A stretch of 64,000 nucleotides of DNA from Prado023 sp963714995. GTDB lineage: Bacteria; Actinomycetota; Actinomycetes; S36-B12; CAIYMF01. Positions 46,036-54,634 of this stretch are shown piece after piece. Where the stretch lies: positions 124,001 to 188,000 of the forward strand of contig CAVQQP010000019.1 of NCBI GenBank assembly GCA_963714995.1, in the 5' to 3' direction. The translations under genes and the position numbers were made by a program. Position 1 is the stretch's first letter, and each line of letters opens with the position of its first letter. The notes beneath the pieces were generated by a model that was given only the letters and a program-made list of their open reading frames with translations, did no database searches and was not told the origin of the DNA.

Positions 46036-47536
46036 TCAGCGGTCGCCGAAGATCGTCCGGTGCCAGTCCTTGCGGACCTCGCCGGTGATGTCGGAGGAGA
46101 CGTGCTTGATGTTCGTGTACTCCTCGAGGGAGTAGATGCTCATGTCCTTGCCGAACCCCGAGGCCTTGTAGCCACCGTGCGGCATCTCGGAGACGATCGG
46201 GATGTGGTCGTTGATCCACACGCACCCCGCCGCGATCTCACGGCTGGCCCGCTGGGCGCGGAAGGTGTTGGTGGTCCAGGCCGAGGCGGCCAGGCCGAAG
46301 GGGACATCGTTGGCCAGGGCGATGCCCTCGTCGTCGGTGTCGAAGGGCAGCACCACGAGCACGGGGCCGAAGAGCTCCTCCTGGACGATCTCGGAGTCCT
46401 GCGCCGCCCCCACGACCAGCGTCGGCGGGTAGTACGAGCCGCCCGCCAGGTCGCCCCCGGGGATCTCGCCACCGCGCACGACCGTCGCCCCCGCGGCCAC
46501 CGCGCGCTCGACGTACCCGTGGACGGACTCGCGCTGGCGCATGGACACCAGCGGGCCCTGGTCGGTGGAGGGGTCTGTCGGAGTCACCCAGCCGCACCGT
46601 GTCCATGAGCGCTGCCACCTTCTCGACGAAGGCCTCGAGGTGCGGGCGCTGCACGTAGGCGCGGGTGGCGGCGGTGCAGTCCTGGCCGGTGTTGATCAGG
46701 GCCCCGGCGATGGCCCCGTTGGCTGCGGCGTCGAGGTCGGCGTCGTCGAAGACCACGAACGGCGCCTTGCCGCCCAGCTCGAGGTGCACCCGCTTGATCG
46801 TGCCGGTGGCCAGCTCCATCACGCGCTGGCCGACGGGGGTCGACCCGGTGAACGACACCATCGACACGTCCGGGTGGCTGATCAGCGCCTCGCCGACCGT
46901 GCGGCCCGGGCCGGTGAGGACGTTGATCACGCCGGGCGGGATCCCGGCGGCGGCTGCGTCCTCGGCCACCATCAGGGAGGTGAGCGGGGTGATCTCCGCC
47001 GGCTTGAGGACGATGGTGTTCCCGGCCGCGACGGCCGGCAGGATCTTCCACATCGCCATCTGCAGCGGGTAGTTCCACGGGGCGATCGATCCCACGACAC
47101 CGATCGGCTCACGGCGGATCGAGGAGGTGTGCGTCCCGTCGTACTCGGCCTGGGCCATCCCGGTGAGGACCCGGGCAGCCCCGGCGAAGAACCGGACGTT
47201 GTCGATGGACCCGGGCACGTCGAACTCGGTCGTGAGCTTGATCGGCTTGCCGGACTGGGCGGTCTCGACCTGCGCGTACTCCTCGGCGCGGGCCTCCATC
47301 CGGTCGGCGAGCGCGAGCAGCGCGGCTGACCGCTCCCCCGGCGTGGCGCGCGACCAGCCCGGATACGCGCGACGTGCGGCTGCGACCGCGGCGTCGACGT
47401 CGGCGACCGTGGCCTCCCCCAGCGTGGCGACGATCGAGCCGTCCGCAGGGTTGCGGACCTCGACGCGGGCACCGCTGCCCGGCTGATGACGACCGTCGAT
47501 GAACTGGCCGAGAAGCGGCACGCCGGCCTCCCTCAC
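46036..47536 (-). CDS. Aminobutyraldehyde-type dehydrogenase (PatD/PuuC-like), one frameshift
   Basis: About 500 residues after repair. The N-terminal ALDH frame is FIDGRHQPGSGARVEVRNPA. It has IAPWNYPLQMAMWKILPAVA, ELGGKAPFVVFDDADLD and the catalytic Cys in NTGQDCTAATRAY. The C-terminal part from TDQGPLVSMRQRESV lies in another frame; the shift is one extra base near 46578. The start is uncertain: a GTG at 47536 is used here, and an in-frame ATG at 47587 would lie within the palindrome. The family oxidises 4-aminobutanal or betaine aldehyde. Being first in the potDABC operon, it should act on a product of the imported amine. Confidence 0.8.
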
Positions 47537-47574
47537 TCCGCGCGGGCCCCGTGGGGCTGCGCATCTACGGTTTT

Positions 47575-47588
47575 CGTGAATATTCACG
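47575..47588. promoter_or_regulatory. 14-base perfect palindrome upstream of the ALDH–potDABC operon
   Basis: CGTGAATATTCACG is a perfect 14-base palindrome with an AT-rich centre in a very GC-rich region. It lies about 40 bases before the likely GTG start of the ALDH gene, where a repressor or activator could bind. A homodimeric regulator (TetR, GntR or Lrp type) fits; an Lrp/AsnC gene lies 4.5 kb away. The binding protein is inference. Confidence 0.6.
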
Positions 47589-47761
47589 GACCCTCGAACG
47601 GTTTCCGTCGTGGATCATGCGGTGGGCGCACGATAACGGAAGGTGTCTCCGGTGACAACTCCACACGCCGCGACGGTGAACATCGGCACCTCGGGCTGCC
47701 GACCGGCGCACATGCCGCGGGGGCGGCGGGTCACCCCACCGCCCCCCGCGCCGGTGGGCTC

Positions 47762-48769
47762 CTACGGCGTGACGATGCGCTCCGCCTCGGGCGACTCACC
47801 CTTGCTGAAGGCCACGATGTTCTCGGTCGTGACCCGGGCGATCTCGTCGAGCGCCTCCTTGGTGAGGAAGGCCTGGTGTGCGGTCACGATCACGTTCGGG
47901 AAGGTCATCAGCCGGGCCAGGACGTCATCGGCCATCACCTCGCCGGAGAGGTCCTCGAAGAACTTGCCCTCCTCCTCCTCGTAGACGTCGAGTCCGACTC
48001 CCCCGACCTGTCCGGTCTTGAGGGCCTCGATGAGGGCCACGGTGTCCACCAGCGCCCCGCGGGAGACGTTGATCAGGATCACCCCGGGCTTGAGCGCGGC
48101 CAGGACGAGGTCGTTGATGATGTGGTGGGTCTCCGGGAACAGCGGGACGTGCAACGAGACGATGTCAGCCTCGACGCCGATCTCGCTGAGCGTGACGTAC
48201 TCCAGGCCCTGCTCCTTCGCCCATGCCGCGTCCGGGTAGGGATCCCACATGATCACGCGCATCCCGAAGCCCTTGAAGATCTGGCCGGCGATCTTGCCGA
48301 TCTTGCCCGTGCCGATCAGCCCGACGGTCTTGCCGTGCATGTCGAAGCCCACGAGGCCGTCGAGGGTGAAGTTCATGTCCCGCACGCGGCGGTTGGCCTG
48401 GGGGATGTGCCGGTTGAGGGCCAGGGCCAGGGTCACCGCGTGCTCGGCGACTGCGTACGGGGAGTAGGCGGGCACGCGGGCCACGAGGATGCCGTGGTCG
48501 GCGGCGGCCTGCAGGTCGACACCGTTGAAGCCGGCGCAGCGCAGGGCGATCATCTTCACGCCCTTGGCCGCCAGCACCTCGATGACCTCACGGGTCACCT
48601 TGTCGTTGACGAAGACGCAGACCACGTCGACGTCGTCGCCCACCGTCTCGACGGTGTCCGCGTTGAGCCGGAACTCGCGGAACTTGGGGGTGAACCCGGC
48701 AGCGATCAGGGTCTCGCCGATGTGCTCGCGGTCGTACTTCTTGGTGTCGAACATGGTCACGTTGGTCAT
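47762..48769 (-). CDS. D-isomer-specific 2-hydroxyacid dehydrogenase (D-lactate dehydrogenase type)
   Basis: 335 residues, intact. The NAD-binding region GKTVGLIGTGKIGKIAGQIF and SRGALVDTVALIEAL mark the D-2-hydroxyacid dehydrogenase family. The catalytic set is visible: Arg in VSRGAL, Glu near YEEEEGKFF, and His in VIVTAHQAFLT. The EEEEGKFF and LMTFPNVIVTAHQ segments are typical of fermentative D-lactate dehydrogenase (LdhA), which reduces pyruvate. It is not coupled to its neighbours. The 225-base gap to the ALDH holds the palindrome at 47575. Confidence 0.85.
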   Translation of the reverse strand: MTNVTMFDTKKYDREHIGETLIAAGFTPKFREFRLNADTVETVGDDVDVVCVFVNDKVTREVIEVLAAKGVKMIALRCAGFNGVDLQAAADHGILVARVPAYSPYAVAEHAVTLALALNRHIPQANRRVRDMNFTLDGLVGFDMHGKTVGLIGTGKIGKIAGQIFKGFGMRVIMWDPYPDAAWAKEQGLEYVTLSEIGVEADIVSLHVPLFPETHHIINDLVLAALKPGVILINVSRGALVDTVALIEALKTGQVGGVGLDVYEEEEGKFFEDLSGEVMADDVLARLMTFPNVIVTAHQAFLTKEALDEIARVTTENIVAFSKGESPEAERIVTP

Positions 48770-48861
48770 GGCCTGAACGCTAGTGGCGGGCTGATGCCTG
48801 TTGCCATCCCAGCAGTGGCCCGGGAGGCACCCATGGGGCCGTCATGTGGCAGGGTGCCGAC

Positions 48862-50373
48862 ATGACCGGGTCCCGACGTCCCCTGTGGTCGGCGGGTGCC
48901 TGGCTCCCGGCCCTGGCACTGGCCACCTCGGCCGCGCTCGGTGGGCTGGCCGGATGCAGCAACCCCGCCTCGTCGCCGGTGACCGAGTCACCGGTGACGC
49001 GGGCGTTGCTCATCCCCCCGCTGGAGGACGGCCGGGTCTCGGGGGACCTGCGCACCTACGACCTGGATGTCCAGGAGGGGACCACCGACTTCGGGGTGGG
49101 CGGGCCGACGGACACCTACGGCGTGAACCAGTCCTACCTGGGACCCACCCTGCGGATGACGACGGGTGATGACGTCCGCATGGAGGTCCACAACGGCCTC
49201 GACACCGTGACCACGCTGCACTGGCACGGGATGCACGTGCCGGCGAGCGATGGACGGCGGGCCGCACCAGCTCCTCGACCCCGGCCAGACCTGGTCACCG
49301 CAGTGGCAGGTGCGCCAGCCGGCCGCGACCCTCTGGTACCACGCCCACCCCCATGGACAGACCGCCGACCAGGTGTACCGGGGCGTCGCCGGGATGATCC
49401 TCGTCGAGGACCCCACGGGTGGACCGGACCTGCCCGACGAGTACGGGGTGGACGACATCCCTGTGATCGTGCAGGACAAGTCCTTCGACTCCGACGGACA
49501 GCTCGAGTTCGACCAGCGCGGACCGAGCTCGACGGGCTTCCTCGGCGACACGGTGATGGTCAACGGGACGATCGGCGCCTACCTCGACGTGCCCACCACC
49601 CGCGTGCGGCTGCGGCTGCTGAACGCCTCCACCGCCCGCATCTACCGGTTCGGGCTCTCCGACGACCGCCGGTTCGACCTCGTCGGCACCGACGGGGGCC
49701 TGCTGACCGCTCCGGTGTCGCTGGACCGGATCCAGCTGTCCCCGGGTGAGCGCGCCGAGATCGTGGTCACGATGACCCCCGGCGAGACGGTCGAGCTGCG
49801 CAACCACTCCCCCGAGTTCGGCGGCCGCGTGGCGGGCAACTCCCGGTTCGGCACCGGCGACTACCGGGTGCTCGAGCTGCGCGCCGCGGACGCGCTTGCG
49901 GCAGTCGCCTGAGGTGCCGGTGGCCCTGGCCTCGTTCTCGCGGACGCCCGAGTCGGCAGCCGATCGCACGCGCACCTTCACGATCAACGCCCAGATCATC
50001 AACCGGCGCCCCGTGGACATGGGCCGCATCGACGAGGTCGTCCCGCTGGACGCCACCGAGGTGTGGGTGCTGCGCAACCGCGACCCGCAGCCGCACAACT
50101 TCCACGTGCACACCGTGCAGTTCCAGGTGCTCGACATCGACGGCACAGCTCCCCCGCCGGAGCTGGCCGGCTGGAAGGACACCGTCTACCTGGCGCCGGG
50201 CTCCGAGGTGCGGATCATCGCGTCGTTCACCGACTACGCCGACCCGAGCATGGCCCTACATGTACCACTGCCACCTGCTGTGGCACGAGGACTCCGGACT
50301 GATGGGCCAGTTCGTGGTCGTGGCCCCCGGCCAGACCCCGGTGCCCCCCACGGACCCCTACCCGGAGCACTGA
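48862..50373 (+). CDS. Multicopper oxidase lipoprotein (CueO-like), three frameshifts
   Basis: A copper enzyme that oxidises phenols, amines or metal ions with O2. From ATG 48862 a signal peptide ends in the lipobox LGGLAGC, so it should be surface-anchored. Type-1, -2 and -3 copper motifs are all present: LHWHGMHVP, WYHAHPHGQ, PHNFHVHTVQF and YMYHCHLLWHEDSGLMGQF. The frame shifts near 49247, 49897 and 50255, each by one base. Repair gives about 503 residues. It is divergent from the hydroxyacid dehydrogenase and ends one base before a strong hairpin. Laccase, copper resistance or bilirubin-type oxidation all remain possible. Confidence 0.82.
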
Positions 50374-50374
50374 C

Positions 50375-50413
50375 TGTCATCGATCCGGCAGTTGGAGTGC
50401 CGGATCGATGACA
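50375..50413. terminator. Strong hairpin between convergent MCO and ALDH genes
   Basis: Perfect 16-base arms (50375–50390 and 50398–50413, TGTCATCGATCCGGCA and its complement) around a seven-base loop. It begins right after the multicopper-oxidase stop (50371–50373) and ends 15 bases before the ALDH stop, so it can serve both strands. It resembles the hairpin at 25136–25171 in stem length. Confidence 0.85.
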
Positions 50414-50428
50414 CAACGTCGCAGGCCG

Positions 50429-51871
50429 TCAGCCCTCGTCGAGGCTGATCATCACGTGCTTGATGCGCGTGTAGTCCTCGAAGCCGTACATCGACAGGTC
50501 CTTGCCGTAGCCGGAGTGCTTGAACCCACCGTGCGGCATCTCGGCGACCAGCGGGATGTGGGTGTTGATCCACACCGCGCCGAAGTGCAGGTACTTGGCC
50601 ATCCGCATGCCGCGGGCGAGGTCCTTGGTCCAGACCGAGGAGGCCAGGCCGTAGGGCACGTCGTTGGCCCAGTGCAGCGCCTGGGCCTCGTCGGCGAAGC
50701 GCTGCACGGTCATGACCGGCCCGAAGATCTCGTTCTGGACCATCTCGTCGTCCTGGCGCAGGCCGGACACGACCGTCGGCTCGATGAAGAAGCCGCGATC
50801 GCCCTGGCGGACGCCGCCCGCCACGATCTCGGCGTGCTCCGGGGTCCGTGCGAGGAACCCGAGGACCTGCTCCATCTGGCGCTCGTTGTTCATGGGTGGG
50901 ACGAGGGCGTCGGCGTCGCTCGGCCCGCCGACGAAGGTCGTGGCGGTGTTGCGCGCCTGCTCGGCCAGGGCCGCGACGAACTCGTCGTGGATCGCGTCGG
51001 CGACCAGCACGCGCGTGGCCGCGGTGCAGTCCTGCCCGGCGTTGAAGTACCCCGCCACGGCCAGCCACTCGGCGGCGGCAGCGATGTCGGCGTCCTCGAA
51101 GACCACGACCGGGGCCTTGCCGCCGAGCTCGAGGTGCACCCGCTTGACGTCCTGGGCCGCAGTGCCCGCCACCGCCATGCCGGCACGCACCGAGCCGGTG
51201 ATCGACACCATGTCCGGTCGCTTGTTCTCCACCAGGGCCTGGCCGGTGGTCCGGTCGCCGGTGATGACGTTGAGCACGCCGGCGGGGAGCACGTCGGCGA
51301 ACAGCTCGGCCATCCGCACGGTGGTCACCGGGGTGGTGTCCGACGGCTTGAGCACCACCGTGTTGCCCGCGGCGATCGCGGGGGCGAACTTCCAGACGGC
51401 CATCATCATCGGGTAGTTCCACGGGGTCACCTGGCCGATGACGCCCACGGGCTCGCGGCGGATGATCGAGGTGTAGCCCTTCATGTACTCGCCACTGGCC
51501 CGGCCCTCGAGGATCCGGGCGGCGCCGGCGAAGAAGCGGATCTGGTCGACCATCGGCGGGATCTCCTCCGAGGCCGTGACCGCGATCGCCTTGCCGGTGT
51601 TCTCGCTCTCCAGCGCGATGAGCTCCTCTGCGTTCGCCTCGACGAGGTCGGCGATCTTCAGCAGGGCCGCCTGCCGCTCGGACGGCGTCGTCTGGCTCCA
51701 GGACTCGAAGGCATCCGACGCTGCCCGGTAGGCACGGTCGACATCCTCGGCGTTGGACACCACCGCCTGGGCGAAGACCTCACCGGTGGTCGGGTTGACC
51801 AGGTCGGAGGTCTGGCCCGAGACGGAGTCGACGGACTCACCGTTCACGAAGTTGCGGATGGTGCGGCTCAC
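50429..51871 (-). CDS. Aminobutyraldehyde / betaine-aldehyde-type dehydrogenase (PatD-like)
   Basis: 480 residues from GTG 51871, which has AGGAGAA just upstream. Intact ALDH: QVTPWNYPMMMAVWKFAPAI, VSITGSVRAGMAV, ELGGKAPVVVFEDADI and the catalytic Cys in NAGQDCTAATRVL. It is similar in detail to the ALDH at 46036–47536, so the two are paralogues, likely with different aminoaldehyde preferences (4-aminobutanal, 3-aminopropanal, 5-aminopentanal). It is divergent from the Lrp/AsnC regulator and the class III aminotransferase, which probably makes its substrate. Confidence 0.86.
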   Translation of the reverse strand: MSRTIRNFVNGESVDSVSGQTSDLVNPTTGEVFAQAVVSNAEDVDRAYRAASDAFESWSQTTPSERQAALLKIADLVEANAEELIALESENTGKAIAVTASEEIPPMVDQIRFFAGAARILEGRASGEYMKGYTSIIRREPVGVIGQVTPWNYPMMMAVWKFAPAIAAGNTVVLKPSDTTPVTTVRMAELFADVLPAGVLNVITGDRTTGQALVENKRPDMVSITGSVRAGMAVAGTAAQDVKRVHLELGGKAPVVVFEDADIAAAAEWLAVAGYFNAGQDCTAATRVLVADAIHDEFVAALAEQARNTATTFVGGPSDADALVPPMNNERQMEQVLGFLARTPEHAEIVAGGVRQGDRGFFIEPTVVSGLRQDDEMVQNEIFGPVMTVQRFADEAQALHWANDVPYGLASSVWTKDLARGMRMAKYLHFGAVWINTHIPLVAEMPHGGFKHSGYGKDLSMYGFEDYTRIKHVMISLDEG

Positions 51872-52086
51872 TGGTTCTCCTTCGGCGCGGCAGGCGTGTG
51901 CGGGGGCGGGATCGGCGCGGCGACGGGCACGGCGCAGATGAGGCGCGAGTGTAGCCCAGCAGCACCGCTCAGCGCACCCGCGCGACGTCACTATTCGTGG
52001 CTCAGCGCGGATCATCATACGTATTCCGCAGAATTCCAGCCCGTGCGCCACCGTTTCGCTTGCTTGTTGCCGTGTTGTGCGCTTCG
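51872..52086. promoter_or_regulatory. Divergent ALDH / Lrp promoter region
   Basis: A 215-base gap, noticeably AT-richer around 51985–52075 than its neighbours. It contains ATTC-CGCA-GAAT (52023–52034), a small inverted repeat, and another TATTC at 51992. An Lrp/AsnC protein encoded just downstream would normally control itself and the divergent gene from such a site. No promoter boxes were assigned with confidence. Confidence 0.4.
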
Positions 52087-52569
52087 ATGACCCCCATGCT
52101 CCAGTCGCCACGCCCGCGGGCAGTGCCCCTCGATGACACAGCCAAGGCCATCGTCGAGCAGTTGCAGCAGGATGGTCGCCGCGCCTACGCGACCATCGGG
52201 CGCGCCGTCGGGCTCTCCGAGGCCGCCGTCCGCCAGCGGGTCGCGCGCCTGGTCGAATCCGGTGTGATCCAGATCGTGGCCGTCACCGACCCCATGCAGG
52301 TCGGGTTCCCCCGTGCGGCGATGGTCGGCATCCGCGTCGACGGCGACATCAGCGAGGTCGCCGACCGCCTGGCCGAGCTCGAGGAGGTCGACTACCTGGT
52401 GATCACCGCCGGCGGCTTCGACATCCTGGCCGAGGTGGTCTGCGAGGACGACGAGCACCTGCTGGAGATCATGAACGGCAGGATCCGAGCCGTCCCGGGA
52501 GTCCGCAGCACCGAGACGTTCGTCTACTTGAAGCTGCGCAAGCAGATCTACACATGGGGTACCCGATGA
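52087..52569 (+). CDS. Lrp/AsnC family transcriptional regulator
   Basis: 160 residues from ATG 52087 (an ATG at 52096 is possible). The helix-turn-helix is AYATIGRAVGLSEAAVRQRV, followed by the linker SGVIQIVAVTDP and a RAM domain (GFPRAAMVGIRVDGD to VPGVRSTETFVYLKL) that binds small effectors. Lrp-type proteins often respond to amino acids or their breakdown products. The stop overlaps the aminotransferase start (ATGA at 52566), so regulator and enzyme are made together. It probably controls the divergent ALDH and the downstream amine-breakdown genes. Confidence 0.9.
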   Translation: MTPMLQSPRPRAVPLDDTAKAIVEQLQQDGRRAYATIGRAVGLSEAAVRQRVARLVESGVIQIVAVTDPMQVGFPRAAMVGIRVDGDISEVADRLAELEEVDYLVITAGGFDILAEVVCEDDEHLLEIMNGRIRAVPGVRSTETFVYLKLRKQIYTWGTR

Positions 52570-53966
52570 CCATCAGCGAGATGTCCTTCTCCGAATCGGG
52601 CGACGACGCCCTGGCCGACAAGGCCCGCGACCGGCTGTGGATGCACTTCACCCGGCACTCGGTCTACGAGGACGGCGCCGGCCATGTGCCGATCATCGTC
52701 CGGGGTGAGGGGGCGCGGATCTGGGACGACCAGGGGAGGTCCTACCTCGATGGTCTGGCCGGGCTGTTCACCGTGCAGGTCGGCCACGGCCGCAGGGAGA
52801 TCGCCGAGGCGATGGCCAGGCAGGCCGAGCAGCTCGCCTTCTTCCCGCTGTGGTCCTACGCGCACCCGACCGCCATCGAGCTGGCCGACCGCTTCGGGCA
52901 GCTGGCCCCGACGGACATCAACCGCACCTTCTTCACCAGCGGTGGCGGCGAGGCCGTCGAGTCGGCCTGGAAGCTGGCCAAGCAGTACTACAAGCTCACC
53001 GGCAAGCCCACCAAGCACAAGGTGATCAGCCGCAACGTCGCCTACCACGGCACCCCGCAGGGAGCCCTGTCGATCACCGGCATCCCGGCGGCCAAGACGC
53101 CGTTCGAGCCCCTGGTCCCGGGCGGCATCAAGGTGCCGAACACCAACTTCTACCGCGCCGAGCACCACGCCGACGACATCGAGGCCTACGGTCGCTGGGC
53201 GGCCGACCGGATCGCCGAGGCCATCGAGTTCGAGGGCCCGGAGAGCGTGGCCGCGGTGTTCCTCGAGCCGGTGCAGAACTCCGGCGGCTGCTTCCCGCCG
53301 CCCCCCGGGTACCTCGAGCGGGTCCGTGCGATCTGCGACCAGTACGACGTGCTCCTCGTCGCTGACGAGACCATCTGCGCGATGGGCCGCATCGGCGACT
53401 ACTTCGCGATGAACCGCTTCGGGGTGCAGCCCGACATCATCACGTTCGCCAAGGGCCTGACCTCCGGGTACTCCCCCATGGGCGCGATGATGGTCCACGA
53501 CCGGCTGTTCGAGCCGTTCCGGCATGGCACGACGACGTTCCTGCACGGCTACACCTGGGGCGGGCACCCCGTCTCGGCCGCGGCTGCGCTGGCCAACCTC
53601 GACATCTTCGAGCGCGAGGGCCTCAACGCCCACGTGCAGGCCAACGAGGGTGCCTTCCGGGCCACCCTGGAGAAGCTGCTCGACCTGCCCATCGTCGGCG
53701 ACGTGCGCGGGGCGGGGTACTTCTACGGCATCGAGCTGGTCAAGGACAAGGCCACCAAGGAGACGTTCACCGATGCGGAGGCCGAGCGCCTGCTGCGCGG
53801 GTTCCTGTCCAAGGCGCTGTTCGACGCCGGGCTGTACTGCCGGGCCGACGACCGTGGCGACCCCGTCATCCAGCTGGCCCCCCCGCTGATCATCGGCCAG
53901 CCGGAGTTCGACGAGATCGAGGCCATCCTGCGCACTGTCCTGACCGAGGGCATGGAGCTGCTCTAG
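52566..53966 (+). CDS. Class III aminotransferase (putrescine/diamine or beta-alanine:pyruvate type)
   Basis: 466 residues from ATG 52566. Class III motifs: FFTSGGGEAVESAWKLAKQY, AYHGTPQGALSITG, VADETICAMGRIGDYFAM with the PLP Asp, and the Schiff-base Lys in ITFAKGLTSGYSPMG. The FTSGGGEAVE and GLTSGYSPMG segments are those of the pyruvate-using omega-amine group (SpuC-like, also beta-alanine:pyruvate). The substrate is therefore a diamine or omega-amino acid, not settled. It sits between an Lrp regulator and amine-oxidation genes and opposite a PatD-like ALDH, an arrangement that favours putrescine or cadaverine. Confidence 0.85.
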   Translation: MTISEMSFSESGDDALADKARDRLWMHFTRHSVYEDGAGHVPIIVRGEGARIWDDQGRSYLDGLAGLFTVQVGHGRREIAEAMARQAEQLAFFPLWSYAHPTAIELADRFGQLAPTDINRTFFTSGGGEAVESAWKLAKQYYKLTGKPTKHKVISRNVAYHGTPQGALSITGIPAAKTPFEPLVPGGIKVPNTNFYRAEHHADDIEAYGRWAADRIAEAIEFEGPESVAAVFLEPVQNSGGCFPPPPGYLERVRAICDQYDVLLVADETICAMGRIGDYFAMNRFGVQPDIITFAKGLTSGYSPMGAMMVHDRLFEPFRHGTTTFLHGYTWGGHPVSAAAALANLDIFEREGLNAHVQANEGAFRATLEKLLDLPIVGDVRGAGYFYGIELVKDKATKETFTDAEAERLLRGFLSKALFDAGLYCRADDRGDPVIQLAPPLIIGQPEFDEIEAILRTVLTEGMELL

Positions 53967-53983
53967 GCGGGCGAGGAGCCAGC

Positions 53984-54634
53984 ATGAACGATCCCACGAC
54001 CGGTTCCGGCACATCCCGGACGACCCCGTCTCGCCACGCCGACCGCACGTCGCACGACCGTGCGGCGGCGGACGCGATCCTGGCCGACGCCCTCGTGGGG
54101 CACCTCGGCGTCGTCCACGCCGATGGCGCCCCGGTGGTCCTCCCCGTCGCGGTGGCCCCCGACGGCGACCGGGTGCTGTTCCACGGCTCGACCGGCTCAC
54201 GGATGTTCCGGGCGCTCGCCGCGGGTGCTCCTGCGTGCCTGACCGTCACGCACGTCGATGGGCTGGTGCTGGCCCGCAGCGCGTTCGAGTCGAGCATGAA
54301 CTACCGCTGCCTGGTCGTGCTGGGCACCGCTGAGGTGCTCGAGGGGGCCGCCAAGGAGGCTGCCCTGCGCACCCTCACCGAGCACCTCACCCCCGGCCGA
54401 TGGGAGTCGCTGCGCCCGATGATCGCCAAGGAGGTCGCCGCCACGACCGTCCTCGCGCTGCCCCTGGTGGAGTTCTCCGTGAAGGCGCGCACCGGCGGGC
54501 CCGACGACCCCGAGGACGCGGCGTGGCCGATCTGGGCCGGCCAGCTGCCCATCCGGGCCACGGCCGGAGCCCCGATCCCGGAGCCCTCGAGCACGGACCG
54601 ACCACACCCCGACCTGCCCCGCCTGCTGCGATGA
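53984..54634 (+). CDS. FMN-binding split-barrel protein (pyridoxamine oxidase-like)
   Basis: 216 residues from ATG 53984 with GAGGAG upstream. The fold is the PNPOx-like split barrel: AILADALVGHLGVVHADG, VLFHGSTGSRMFRALAAG and ACLTVTHVDGLVLARSAF, a pattern seen in NimA-type and Rv-type flavin proteins. It probably binds FMN or F420. The substrate is unknown. The stop overlaps the FAD oxidoreductase start (ATGA, 54631–54634). A role beside that oxidase, for example a flavin or imine reduction step, is only a suggestion. Confidence 0.78.
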   Translation: MNDPTTGSGTSRTTPSRHADRTSHDRAAADAILADALVGHLGVVHADGAPVVLPVAVAPDGDRVLFHGSTGSRMFRALAAGAPACLTVTHVDGLVLARSAFESSMNYRCLVVLGTAEVLEGAAKEAALRTLTEHLTPGRWESLRPMIAKEVAATTVLALPLVEFSVKARTGGPDDPEDAAWPIWAGQLPIRATAGAPIPEPSSTDRPHPDLPRLLR

